DNA from: Salinibacterium sp. M195 | GTDB taxonomy: Bacteria; Actinomycetota; Actinomycetes; Actinomycetales; Microbacteriaceae | Length of the DNA: 64,000 bases | Assembly (NCBI RefSeq): GCF_019443965.1 | Contig: NZ_CP040814.1 | Location: 2,046,001-2,110,000 of the forward strand | Direction: 5' to 3' | In this document: positions 25,231 to 33,767 of the stretch, piece by piece | How positions within the stretch are numbered: position 1 is the stretch's first letter | Layout: the number at the start of each line of letters is the position of its first letter | Program-made: the position numbers and the translations under genes | The notes under the pieces: model-generated | The model's database searches: none | Seen by the model: the letters and a program-made list of their open reading frames with translations, nothing else | Told to the model about the DNA's origin: nothing

Positions 25231-27663
25231 ATGACTGATCTGTCTCCCGCCGAACGATTCGCTGCGGCGAAGAAGCGCCGCGGTTACCCTGTGCTCGAGG
25301 CATTTCGTGCCAGCCAACGTTTTGACCTTGACGAATTTCAAATCTTGGCCTGTCATGTTGTCGAAGATGACAAGAGCGTTCTAGTCGCGGCGCCTACCGG
25401 CGCAGGTAAAACGATCATTGCCGAATTTGCCATCTACCGGGCAATGCAACTCGCCGGCCCGAAAGTTTTCTACACCGCCCCGATGAAGGCGCTCAGCAAT
25501 CAGAAATTCCAGGAGCTTGTCGCGGAGTACGGTGCGGAAAACGTTGGTCTTCTGACCGGTGATACTAACGTCAACGCTGGCGCACGGATTGTTGTCATGA
25601 CGACCGAAGTTCTGCGGAACATGCTCTACGCCAAGTCTGACCTGCTGCGCAATTTGAGCACCGTCGTCATGGATGAGGTCCATTTTTTGGGCGATCGTTT
25701 CCGCGGCGCTGTCTGGGAAGAAGTAATCATCCATCTGCCAGAGGATGTTCGCATGGTGTCCCTCAGCGCCACAGTGTCGAACGCTGAGGAGTTCGGTGAC
25801 TGGCTGCAGGCGGTACGCGGCGATACCGAAGTTATCGTCTCAGAAGAGCGCCCGGTGCCTCTCGAACAGCATGTTCTCGTCAACAGCAAGCTCGTCGACC
25901 TCTTCGACTCTTCTGGTCTTGCTGCCACGAATCGAGTGAACCCAGAACTCGTTCAGATGGCTCGCTTTGGCGGTCGCAGCCAGAGCGTCGGCAACCGGCG
26001 CAAAAGCAGTCGTCACGATTCGCGTGGCGGTCGCCCGGCCCGCGCCAGAATGGATCGCGCGGATGTCGTCGCGATGCTCGCATCCAAAAACTTGGTGCCC
26101 GCCATTTTCTTCATCTTCAGTCGCATGGGCTGCGATCAGGCGGTGAATCAGGTTCTTCGGGCCGGCGTTCGCCTGACGACAGTGCAGGAGCGGGACGAGA
26201 TCCGCGAGATCGTCGAAGCGCGGTGTCGCACTCTGCTCGACGAAGATCTCGGCGTGCTTGGCTATTGGGAGTGGCTCAATGGCCTCGAGCGCGGCGTTGC
26301 CGCTCACCACGCTGGCATGTTGCCTGCCTTCAAAGAGGTCGTCGAGGAGCTGTTCCAGAAGAAACTCGTCAAAGCCGTCTTTGCTACCGAGACTCTTGCT
26401 CTGGGCATCAACATGCCTGCGCGCACGGTTGTGCTTGAGAAGCTCGAGAAGTTCAATGGTGAAGCGCGCGTTCCGATTACTCCGGGGGAGTACACGCAGC
26501 TCACCGGCCGTGCAGGTCGTCGAGGCATCGATATTGAGGGTCATTCGGTTATCCAGTGGGTTGACGGTTTGGATCCGCAAGCAGTGGCTTCGCTCGCATC
26601 GCGTCGCACCTACCCCCTGAATTCCAGCTTTAAGCCGACGTACAACATGGCGGTAAACCTGATTGAACTATTCGGTCGGGAGCACACTCGTGAGATCTTG
26701 GAGTCGAGCTTCGCGCAGTTCCAGGCAGACCGCGCAGTCGTTGACCTGGCACGTAAGGTTCGATCTCAGAAGAACTCTCTTGAGGGTTACGAGAAGTCGA
26801 TGAAGTGCCACCTCGGCGACTTTGCGGAGTACTCTCGCATTCGTCGCGAGTTGAACGATCTCGAGAAGAAGACCTCGCCGAAGAATTCTCCCAACGAGCG
26901 GGCTGATCGCGATCGACGCCAACGTAAGCTCGCCAGTCTCCGCAACCAGATGCGCAAACACGACTGTCACGCTTGCCCTGAACGTGAATCGCACGCGCGC
27001 TGGGCTGAGCGTTGGTGGCGACTCAAGCGTGAAACTGATCAACTCAGCCGTCAGATTCAGGCGCGCACGGGGGCCGTCGCAAAGATCTTCGACCGCGTCA
27101 CCGATGTGCTCACCGAGCTCAAGTACATCGAACCCGGCGCCAACGGTGAGATGACGCTCAATGAGCACGGCCGAGTGCTAAGACGAATTTACGGTGAACG
27201 GGATCTTCTCGTCACTGAATCGCTTCGTCAGGGCTTGTGGAAAGACTTGGATGCCGCATCGCTGGCCGCAATCGTGACGACGCTCGTGTACGAGCCTCGC
27301 CGTGATGAAGGCGACCTAAGCGACCGCTATCTTCCGCGAGGTCCGTTCCGCGAAGCCTTCGACAAGACGTCGACGCTGTGGGCGCAACTTGATGATCTTG
27401 AACGGGATAATCGCCTCCCTGGCAGCCAGCCGCTCGCTACCGGGCTTGCCCTTGCTATGTACCGATGGACCAACGGCGCCAACTTGGATGCTGTGCTCGA
27501 CCTTGCCGACATGGCCGCCGGAGACTTTGTCCGCTCCACCAAGCAAGCGATTGACCTTCTCGACCAGCTTTCAGTAGTTGCGGATGGTGATGTCGGCAGG
27601 ACTGCGCGTAAGGCTCTCGATGGCATCCGGCGCGGAATCGTCGCATACAGTTCTGTCGCTTAG
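25231..27663 (+). CDS. helY: Ski2/Mtr4-like DEAD-box RNA helicase HelY
   Basis: The 810-residue helicase has Walker A AAPTGAGKT (about 53-61), motif II DEVH (148-151), motif III SAT (179-181), ETLALGINMPA (motif V region) and QLTGRAGRRG (motif VI). A C-terminal DSHCT-like domain follows, with a Cys/His group CHACPERESH near residue 585. Ski2-type helicases unwind structured RNA; the mycobacterial HelY sits in the same tatC neighbourhood. TAGGCT ends seven bases before the ATG, so the transcript may be leaderless. Its own TAG stop forms part of the next gene's -10 hexamer. Confidence 0.93.
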   Translation: MTDLSPAERFAAAKKRRGYPVLEAFRASQRFDLDEFQILACHVVEDDKSVLVAAPTGAGKTIIAEFAIYRAMQLAGPKVFYTAPMKALSNQKFQELVAEYGAENVGLLTGDTNVNAGARIVVMTTEVLRNMLYAKSDLLRNLSTVVMDEVHFLGDRFRGAVWEEVIIHLPEDVRMVSLSATVSNAEEFGDWLQAVRGDTEVIVSEERPVPLEQHVLVNSKLVDLFDSSGLAATNRVNPELVQMARFGGRSQSVGNRRKSSRHDSRGGRPARARMDRADVVAMLASKNLVPAIFFIFSRMGCDQAVNQVLRAGVRLTTVQERDEIREIVEARCRTLLDEDLGVLGYWEWLNGLERGVAAHHAGMLPAFKEVVEELFQKKLVKAVFATETLALGINMPARTVVLEKLEKFNGEARVPITPGEYTQLTGRAGRRGIDIEGHSVIQWVDGLDPQAVASLASRRTYPLNSSFKPTYNMAVNLIELFGREHTREILESSFAQFQADRAVVDLARKVRSQKNSLEGYEKSMKCHLGDFAEYSRIRRELNDLEKKTSPKNSPNERADRDRRQRKLASLRNQMRKHDCHACPERESHARWAERWWRLKRETDQLSRQIQARTGAVAKIFDRVTDVLTELKYIEPGANGEMTLNEHGRVLRRIYGERDLLVTESLRQGLWKDLDAASLAAIVTTLVYEPRRDEGDLSDRYLPRGPFREAFDKTSTLWAQLDDLERDNRLPGSQPLATGLALAMYRWTNGANLDAVLDLADMAAGDFVRSTKQAIDLLDQLSVVADGDVGRTARKALDGIRRGIVAYSSVA

Positions 27664-27666
27664 GCT
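27661..27666 (+). promoter_or_regulatory. -10 hexamer TAGGCT overlapping the helY stop codon
   Basis: The TAG stop of helY is also the first half of TAGGCT, which lies exactly six bases before the GTG of lnt. The same hexamer precedes helY itself by seven bases. This suggests lnt-ppm1 can be transcribed apart from helY. Confidence 0.45.
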
Positions 27667-27672
27667 CGTCAA

Positions 27673-29241
27673 GTGATGCCCCACAAACCTGTTGCTGTGC
27701 TGCCCCTGTGGGCAGCAGTCCTTACCGCACTCGTCTCCGGTCCGATCTTGGATGCCGGCTTCCCTGACAAGAGTGTGTGGCCGCTCACGTTTGTCGGTAT
27801 CGCCCTCGTTCTGATCGCTGCGCGAGGAAGAAGTATCCGCGGTTCATTGCTCGTTGGCTTCTTAGCCGGTGCAGCATTCTATTTCACGCATATTCAGTGG
27901 GCTTCGCTTTTCTTGGGGCCTGTTCCGATGTCGGCACTCTCGATTCTCGAGGCGCTGTTTTTTGCGGCCGGCACGCTGGCGATTACGTTGGCATACCGCT
28001 GGCTACCGCGAGTTTTCGGTACAAACTGGGGCTCAGCGGTCGGAATCTCGTTCGTGGTTGCCGGACTGTGGACTGCTCGCGAAGCGTGGTCCGCCGTCTG
28101 GCCGTACGGCGGATTTGCCTGGGGCCGAGTATCACTTTCGCAATCAGAGAGTCCGCTGGCGACTCTCTTCGCTTGGCTCGGGGTCTCCGGCGTTAGCTTT
28201 GTCATGGTGTTCTTTATCGCTTTGGTCCTCGCGGCAGCGGAACACACCTGGACGCGCTATCGCGAGCTTCCGCTCGATCAGCGGTCTCACCACAGTGCGC
28301 GAGGACTGCGCACTACGCTCGTCCCGGTCGCTGTTTTCACTCTCCTGGTTAGCGTGCCCGCCTGGAACGTAGAGACCGATGGTTCGCTTCGCGTTGGTGC
28401 CGTTCAAGGCAACGGGAAGGCCGCTTATTTCGATGAACGGGAACGCGGAGATCTCCTCGACGCTCAGTTGACGGCGACAGAGCTCATTTACGGCGAGGAC
28501 CTCGATCTGGTGGTGTGGCCCGAGGGCGGTACCGATGTTTCGCCTCTCAGTAATACCTACGCGGCAGCCGCCTTCGAATACGTCACTGCTCGGGCAGGGG
28601 CACCTCTTATTTCCGGAGACATCACTGAACGGGATGGCAACGTCTACAACAGCCAACTTCTCTGGATGCCGGGGGAGGGTGTCGTTGACATCTACGACAA
28701 GCGGCACCCGGTTCCCTTCGGCGAATACGTTCCTAATCGCGAAATTTGGGCGCAGTTCGCTCCGGACCTCATCGGACTTATTGGGCGCGATTACGCGTTC
28801 GGCACCACCGATATGGTGTTCGACGTCAATGGTGTGACGGTTGGCGTAAACATCTGCTTCGACATCGTCGACGACCAGATTCTCACCGAAACGGTGGAGC
28901 AGGGTGCACAAGTCATCATTGCCTCGTCCAACAATGCCGATTTCGGTCGCACCGACGAGAGCGCACAACAGCTGGCGATGGCCCGGGTTCGTGCACTCGA
29001 ACTCGGACGCAGCGTCGTCAACATTTCCACTGTTGGCTTGAGCGCGATCATCGCCCCCGACGGAAGCACAATCGCGCAACTACCGTGGTACACCGCTGCC
29101 GCGATGATCGACGATGTTCCCTTGAGCAACACCATCACGCCCGCCGTTGTGGTGGGTCGTGAATTGGAATGGTTCGTATCAGGAATCGGACTTGGCGCGC
29201 TCATCATCGCCGCTTTTGCCGCTCGGAGAAGGAATGCCTAA
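27673..29241 (+). CDS. lnt: Apolipoprotein N-acyltransferase
   Basis: Lnt adds a third acyl chain to the N-terminal Cys of lipoproteins. The 522-residue protein has about six to seven N-terminal helices and a carbon-nitrogen hydrolase domain. The catalytic triad is seen as VWPEGGTD (Glu), YDKRHPVPFGEYVP (Lys) and NICFDIVDD (Cys). The GTG at the given start is chosen for its six-base distance from TAGGCT; an ATG follows immediately as alternative. The stop overlaps the ppm1 start. In Mycobacterium tuberculosis the Lnt and Ppm1 domains are fused; here they are separate, coupled genes. Several lipoproteins in the window are possible substrates. Confidence 0.93.
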   Translation: MMPHKPVAVLPLWAAVLTALVSGPILDAGFPDKSVWPLTFVGIALVLIAARGRSIRGSLLVGFLAGAAFYFTHIQWASLFLGPVPMSALSILEALFFAAGTLAITLAYRWLPRVFGTNWGSAVGISFVVAGLWTAREAWSAVWPYGGFAWGRVSLSQSESPLATLFAWLGVSGVSFVMVFFIALVLAAAEHTWTRYRELPLDQRSHHSARGLRTTLVPVAVFTLLVSVPAWNVETDGSLRVGAVQGNGKAAYFDERERGDLLDAQLTATELIYGEDLDLVVWPEGGTDVSPLSNTYAAAAFEYVTARAGAPLISGDITERDGNVYNSQLLWMPGEGVVDIYDKRHPVPFGEYVPNREIWAQFAPDLIGLIGRDYAFGTTDMVFDVNGVTVGVNICFDIVDDQILTETVEQGAQVIIASSNNADFGRTDESAQQLAMARVRALELGRSVVNISTVGLSAIIAPDGSTIAQLPWYTAAAMIDDVPLSNTITPAVVVGRELEWFVSGIGLGALIIAAFAARRRNA

Positions 29242-29959
29242 CGTCATCGTGGTGGTGCCCACCTATAACGAGATCGAGAACATTGCGGCGATCATTGGTC
29301 GACTCCGGCAGGCAGTCCCTCGCGCTAACGTGCTGATCGTCGATGACTCGAGTCCAGACGGAACTGGCGAGAGAGCTGATCAGTTGGCCGCCACAGATCC
29401 TGGCGTAACGGTGCTGCATCGCGCCAAGAAGGAAGGCCTTGGAAAGGCCTACCTTGCCGGTTTCGAAGTCGCTCTCGAACGTGGCTATGAGTACATCGTC
29501 GAGATCGACGCCGATGGGTCGCACGATCCGACGGATCTTCCCGCCATGATCAGATTGGCGAAAGCCGGAAATGATCTGGTCATCGGTTCGCGTTGGGTTG
29601 ACGGAGGCTCGGTAAAGAATTGGCCGTGGTTCCGCCATAGTGTCTCGCGCGCCGGCAACGCCTACGCGAGAGCCGTTTTGGGGTCACACATTCACGACCT
29701 CACCGCGGGCTACCGGGTGTTTAGATCGAGCGCGCTGCGGGATTTGGGCCTCAACGGCGTTTCGTCACAGGGGTACTGCTTTCAAGTGGAATTAGCCTGG
29801 AACTTGGAACGTGCGGGCTACCGAGTGGCAGAGCATCCGATCACATTCGTTGAGCGTTCAACGGGCCGATCCAAAATGCATGCAGGAATTGTTGCAGAGG
29901 CACTGTTCAGGGTCACCGGCTGGGGGCTATCGGCAACCCTGAAAACAGTACGACGTTAA
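29234..29959 (+). CDS. ppm1: Polyprenol monophosphomannose synthase
   Basis: This 241-residue GT2 glycosyltransferase transfers mannose from GDP-mannose to polyprenyl phosphate, giving the donor used for lipoglycans and protein O-mannosylation. VVVPTYNEIENI, DDSSPDGTGE, EIDADGSHDP and GSRWVDGGSVKNWPWFR are the dolichol-phosphate mannose synthase motifs. No C-terminal membrane helices are present, so it is the soluble type. The ATG lies inside the last codons of lnt. Its stop codon overlaps that of rbpA on the other strand. Confidence 0.93.
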   Translation: MPNVIVVVPTYNEIENIAAIIGRLRQAVPRANVLIVDDSSPDGTGERADQLAATDPGVTVLHRAKKEGLGKAYLAGFEVALERGYEYIVEIDADGSHDPTDLPAMIRLAKAGNDLVIGSRWVDGGSVKNWPWFRHSVSRAGNAYARAVLGSHIHDLTAGYRVFRSSALRDLGLNGVSSQGYCFQVELAWNLERAGYRVAEHPITFVERSTGRSKMHAGIVAEALFRVTGWGLSATLKTVRR

Positions 29960-30321
29960 GCGCCGATCTTTTGCTGACCGCGACGGGCCCGCAAGAAGTC
30001 GAGACGCTCCTGAAGAAGTTCTTCTAGTTCCGGACGCGTACGACGCTCAAGGAGCATGTCCCAGTGGCTGCGGGGAACCTTGACGTCAACCTCATCGAGT
30101 TCGACGAGCTGACCTTCACTGTCGAGGAGAATTCCCTCTTGACCGGTCTTAGAGTCCTGCCACTGCTGCGGCACCTCGGCATCAGACGAGAACATCACCT
30201 CGAAGGTGCTTCCATCGACTGATTTGTATGTGCTCTTTTTCCGCGGGGAAAACTCGACACCCTCTTCGCTCTGTAGGCTCTGGGTACCAAGTCTCATGCC
30301 GCGCAAGCTGCGATCTGCCAT
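29956..30321 (-). CDS. rbpA: RNA polymerase-binding protein RbpA
   Basis: RbpA is an actinobacterial protein that binds RNA polymerase and the principal sigma factor, and stabilises the open complex. The 121-residue product has the flexible N-terminus (MADRSLRGMRLGTQS), a beta core (SVDGSTFEVMFSSDAEVPQQW) and the sigma-interacting C-terminal helices (SHWDMLLERRTRPELEELLQ). It lacks Cys pairs in the core, which some RbpA proteins use for zinc. GGAGG lies seven bases before the ATG. Stop codons of this gene and convergent ppm1 share the palindrome TTAA. Confidence 0.95.
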   Translation of the reverse strand: MADRSLRGMRLGTQSLQSEEGVEFSPRKKSTYKSVDGSTFEVMFSSDAEVPQQWQDSKTGQEGILLDSEGQLVELDEVDVKVPRSHWDMLLERRTRPELEELLQERLDFLRARRGQQKIGA

Positions 30322-30449
30322 CGTGTGGCCTCCTTCAATTCGCGGTTTCTACAAGTAATAGACCCTCTTGCTGAACGAATGCTTCCAAGCGCGCAGGGTT
30401 CACAGCGAGTTGTCAGTCTTTGACAACGATTTCGCTGCTTAGTCGTGGA

Positions 30450-31247
30450 TTAAGCGCTGCCTGATTTGGCACGCGAGGCCACGACTTCGAGGGCCAAATC
30501 TGCTCGATCAGTGACGATTCCATCGACTCCGAGATCGAGCAAGTGACGCATTCGTTGCGGTTCATTAATAGTCCACACATGCATCTCGAGTCCGAGAGCG
30601 TGCACACGCTGAATCACCCGCTGAGTGGTCACCCGCAACCCTAGCGCTTTCTCAGGCACTTGGAGGGCGACTAGCCCGGTGAGCGCTCGACGCATTGCAG
30701 GAGAGACTCCAGTCTTAGCGCTCATCAGGGCGAGCAAAAACTGGCGCGCCGAGGCGGAACTAGCTACCCCAGGCAACTGCGCGGCCGTGGCTGCGCGGCG
30801 CTTCTCATCAAACGAAGTCACGAGTACTCGCTCGATTGCCTTAGCCTCGCGGATAGTCCGCGCTGTGGGTGCGACAGCTCCCCGCGACTTCACGTCGATG
30901 TTAAAACGTGTCTCAGGAAAAGCGTCAAGTGCTTCAGCAAGCGAACAGAACCCCTGCCCCTCCCCAAGGTCGATCCGACGGAGCTCGGCCATTGTCAGCT
31001 GCTCGACCTTGATATCCCGGCCGGCGACACGAAGGAGACTCGGATCATGTGCGACCACCGAAACTCCATCGAGGCTCGCGTGCACGTCTGTCTCGATGTA
31101 TTGAGCTCCGATTGCGACGGCCTTCGCAAAGGCGAGCATCGTGTTTTCGGGAGCGTCGAGCGCAAGCCCTCGGTGCGCGAGCACGCGAGGGCTTGCGGGG
31201 GAGAGGTACGACGACTTATCGCTAGCGCGCGACTGGTCCTTTGCCAC
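30450..31247 (-). CDS. Glycerophosphodiester phosphodiesterase
   Basis: The 265-residue TIM-barrel enzyme hydrolyses glycerophosphodiesters to glycerol 3-phosphate and an alcohol. LAHRGLALDAPENTMLAF has the catalytic His and Glu, YIETDVHASLDGVSVVAHDP the metal-binding Glu/Asp and second His. No signal peptide is evident, so it may be cytosolic. I choose the GTG of VAKDQSR because GAGGGA lies seven bases before it; a TTG six codons earlier is possible. The start lies inside the 3' end of the SPFH gene, overlapping by 26 bases, so NfeD, SPFH and this gene form one operon. Confidence 0.9.
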   Translation of the reverse strand: MAKDQSRASDKSSYLSPASPRVLAHRGLALDAPENTMLAFAKAVAIGAQYIETDVHASLDGVSVVAHDPSLLRVAGRDIKVEQLTMAELRRIDLGEGQGFCSLAEALDAFPETRFNIDVKSRGAVAPTARTIREAKAIERVLVTSFDEKRRAATAAQLPGVASSASARQFLLALMSAKTGVSPAMRRALTGLVALQVPEKALGLRVTTQRVIQRVHALGLEMHVWTINEPQRMRHLLDLGVDGIVTDRADLALEVVASRAKSGSA

Positions 31248-32136
31248 TAAAGAATCCCTCACCAATGCCCTTGAGTGCTTCCGTCAATTCAGACGGGATG
31301 ATCCACATCTTGTTGGAATCACCTTCAGCAATCTTAGGCAGCGTCTGCAGGTATTGATACGCCAGCAGCTTCGGATCGGGATCGCCTTCATGAATGGCCG
31401 CGAAGACGGTCTTGATGGCAGCAGCTTCACCGTCGGCGCGCAAGACTGCTGCCTTCGCCTCACCTTCCGCTTCCAAGATTGCGGCCTGGCGTGAACCTTC
31501 AGCTTCAAGAATCGCAGCCTGCTTGGTTCCTTCGGCGGTAAGAATTTGAGCACGGCGGTCGCGCTCGGCTCGCATCTGCTTCTCCATCGAATCTTGAATG
31601 GAGAGGGGCGGGTCAATGGCCTTAAGTTCAACTCGTCCGACGCGGATGCCCCACTTGCCGGTGGCTTCGTCGAGTACGACGCGCAGTTGCGAGTTGATGT
31701 TGTCGCGGCTCGTGAGCGCTTGTTCGAGGTTCAACCCACCGACCACGTTCCTGAGGGTTGTCGTCGTAAGTTGCTCGACAGCTCCCAAATAGTTTCCGAT
31801 CTCGTACGTTGCGGCTCGGGCATCCGTTACTTGAAAGAAGACAACGGTGTCGATCGACACAACCAAGTTGTCTTCAGTGATTACGGGCTGCGGTGGGAAC
31901 GATACGACTTGTTCACGCAAGTCGATGAGGGGCAACATCCGGTCGATAAAAGGGACGAGGATGTTGAGCCCTGGCAGTAGAGTCTTGCGGTACTTTCCGA
32001 GTCGTTCAACAACTCCGGCGCGTGCCTGCGGCACGATACGGATCGCACGGAACAGTGTCACGAGCACGAAGATCGCGAGGATGACGAGGAGAATTACCAC
32101 AAAAATCTGGCCTATGAAGCCAGCTGGATCGATCAC
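31222..32136 (-). CDS. SPFH domain protein (stomatin/QmcA type)
   Basis: The 304-residue protein has an N-terminal membrane helix (IFVVILLVILAIFVLVTLF) and an SPFH/band 7 domain with PQARAGVVERLGKYRKTLLPG and GVRVGRVELKAIDPP. A long Ala/Glu-rich coiled coil with repeats of AAILEAEGSRQ follows. Such proteins form oligomeric membrane cages that organise membrane microdomains and often act with NfeD. The GTG start overlaps the upstream nfeD stop by four bases (GTGA). The gene overlaps the phosphodiesterase gene at its 3' end. Confidence 0.92.
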   Translation of the reverse strand: MIDPAGFIGQIFVVILLVILAIFVLVTLFRAIRIVPQARAGVVERLGKYRKTLLPGLNILVPFIDRMLPLIDLREQVVSFPPQPVITEDNLVVSIDTVVFFQVTDARAATYEIGNYLGAVEQLTTTTLRNVVGGLNLEQALTSRDNINSQLRVVLDEATGKWGIRVGRVELKAIDPPLSIQDSMEKQMRAERDRRAQILTAEGTKQAAILEAEGSRQAAILEAEGEAKAAVLRADGEAAAIKTVFAAIHEGDPDPKLLAYQYLQTLPKIAEGDSNKMWIIPSELTEALKGIGEGFFSGKGPVAR

Positions 32137-32738
32137 TTTTCTTCCTTTCTCGGCGATTTTTTGGTCGCTCGGGGCTTGGCAGGATTGGGCTTGGCGGGAT
32201 TGGGCTTGGCCCGATCAGCTTTGTTGGGGTTCGGGTTGGGGCTGCCTGCGCTGAGGTCAACGGCGCCGGGTTTGGGTGGTTCGGGCACAACCACAGCGAT
32301 AGCGCCCTCAATCGAAGAAACAGCGACGCGTGTGCCAACGGCCATGGCGGCTACGGGGGAGACAGCGTCGACACGTGCGGTCCAGGTCTCACCGTTGTCG
32401 AGCTTGACCTCGCCAATTCCGTTCGTAAAGGGCCCTGTGACGCGCCCTCCTAGTTCATACAGCGCGTCGACGTTGCTTTTTGCGGGATCCGCACCTTTGT
32501 CAAGGTTCATCAAGAGCACGGGTCTGAGCGTGAAGATGAGGAGGCCTGAGATGGCAGCGGCGAGTGCGACTTGTAGCCACCATGGCCAGCCGAGCAGGTT
32601 CGCGCCTAGGCCACCGATGAGTGTGCCGGCGGCAATCATAAGAAAGGTGAACTCAAGCGTGAGCACTTCGATCACGATGAACAGCACGACAAGGGCAAGC
32701 CACAGAATCCACAGGTACTGGGTTAGATCAACGAGCAT
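32133..32738 (-). CDS. NfeD-like membrane protein
   Basis: The protein has three to four hydrophobic segments followed by an OB-fold domain (ELGGRVTGPFTNGIGEVKLD), the short NfeD type that pairs with SPFH proteins. The C-terminus is a low-complexity tail rich in Pro, Lys and Asn with PNPAKPNPAKP repeats. I start at MLVDLTQYLW; an ATG six codons upstream is possible, but the longer open frame does not look real. Its end overlaps the SPFH start. Upstream it is divergent from the SDR gene. Confidence 0.85.
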   Translation of the reverse strand: MLVDLTQYLWILWLALVVLFIVIEVLTLEFTFLMIAAGTLIGGLGANLLGWPWWLQVALAAAISGLLIFTLRPVLLMNLDKGADPAKSNVDALYELGGRVTGPFTNGIGEVKLDNGETWTARVDAVSPVAAMAVGTRVAVSSIEGAIAVVVPEPPKPGAVDLSAGSPNPNPNKADRAKPNPAKPNPAKPRATKKSPRKEEK

Positions 32739-32828
32739 TGTGCTTGCGCCCTTCATCGTTGCGCTGTTCGACAAATCTTCATTGCCGACGCTAGCACTTA
32801 GATCAGAGCATGGCGCGGCTTTGACCGC

Positions 32829-32834
32829 TAAAGT
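32829..32834 (+). promoter_or_regulatory. -10 hexamer TAAAGT of the SDR gene
   Basis: TAAAGT ends six bases before the GTG start of the SDR gene and no ribosome binding site intervenes. Confidence 0.42.
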
Positions 32835-32840
32835 CGTAGG

Positions 32841-33617
32841 GTGAATAGCGATAATTCGAATCCTCTGGCAGCCCACTCGCTCGATGGCGCTCGCGCGCTG
32901 ATCACCGGTTCATCGCGGGGGATTGGGGCCGATACAGCCGCCTACTTCGCGCAGGCCGGCGCCCGCGTTGCGATCAACTATCGCAACAAGGAGGCTCGCG
33001 CCCTTAAGTTGGTTGCACAGCTCAACGAGACTGATGGATCTGCTATCGCCATTGGCGCCGACCTCACTGACCCTGAGACCGTTTCCGTGCTGTTTAACAG
33101 GGTGAAGGCAGAGTTCGGCGGCCTTGAGATTCTGGTGCTCAATGCATCCGGCGGTATGGAAGGTGGCATGGCTGAGGACTACGCCATGCAGCTCAACCGC
33201 GACGCCCAGATCAATTTCTTGAAGGCTATGATGCCGCTGCTGCACGAGGGTTCGCGCGTTGTTTTCGTGACGAGCCACCAGGCGCACTTCATTCGTACCG
33301 TTGAGACGATGCCCGAATATGTGCCGGTTGCCCTGAGTAAGCGCGCCGGGGAGGATGCCCTTCGTGCGTTGATTCCCGAGCTTGAGTCTCGCGGCATCGG
33401 CTTCGTCGTTGTCTCGGGCGACATGATCGAGGGAACTATCACGGCGACACTTTTGCAGCGCGCAAACCCTGGTGCGATCGAAGCTCGCAAAGAGGCCGCT
33501 GGACGGCTCTACAACGTCAGCGAATTTGCTGCCGAGGTTGCTTCTGCTGCGGTTGAACCGGTCCCGGAGAACAACACACGTTACGTCGGCGACGTTTCGG
33601 ACTTTCTCAACAAGTAA
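32841..33617 (+). CDS. Short-chain dehydrogenase/reductase with altered active site
   Basis: The 258-residue Rossmann protein has the NAD(P) motif TGSSRGIGADTA (about 22-33), VLNASGG in place of the usual NNAG, and a Ser in VTSHQA. The expected YxxxK is not present: the aligned stretch reads VALSK, with Val where the catalytic Tyr should be, and the only nearby Tyr lies seven residues before the Lys. The Lys is kept. It may use a shifted Tyr, act on an unusual substrate or bind cofactor without normal catalysis. It is divergent from the NfeD-SPFH operon. Confidence 0.82.
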   Translation: MNSDNSNPLAAHSLDGARALITGSSRGIGADTAAYFAQAGARVAINYRNKEARALKLVAQLNETDGSAIAIGADLTDPETVSVLFNRVKAEFGGLEILVLNASGGMEGGMAEDYAMQLNRDAQINFLKAMMPLLHEGSRVVFVTSHQAHFIRTVETMPEYVPVALSKRAGEDALRALIPELESRGIGFVVVSGDMIEGTITATLLQRANPGAIEARKEAAGRLYNVSEFAAEVASAAVEPVPENNTRYVGDVSDFLNK

Positions 33618-33733
33618 CTAGCACGCCCAAGCCGGCGCGCTGAGCGCTTGCTTTTCTGGCGCTGGTGACCTTCATCGCGCGAGTCGTCTAACCGTCGCGG
33701 TCGTCGTTTCGAATAATTCTGTCGCCACACCTT

Positions 33734-33759
33734 TATAGGTGAGTATTTACTCTCCTATA
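33734..33759. promoter_or_regulatory. Large inverted repeat, candidate ArsR operator over the promoter
   Basis: Twelve-base arms TATAGGTGAGTA and TACTCTCCTATA, separated by TT, are complementary except at one position. The right arm overlaps a perfect TATAAT hexamer. A regulator bound here would block the region from -35 to -10. The first gene downstream encodes an ArsR-type DNA-binding domain. Confidence 0.72.
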
Positions 33760-33761
33760 AT
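33756..33761 (+). promoter_or_regulatory. Perfect -10 box TATAAT, leaderless
   Basis: TATAAT is followed by CGCTGC and then the ATG at 33768, so transcription should begin at the start codon. It overlaps the right arm of the inverted repeat. Confidence 0.65.
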
Positions 33762-33767
33762 CGCTGC

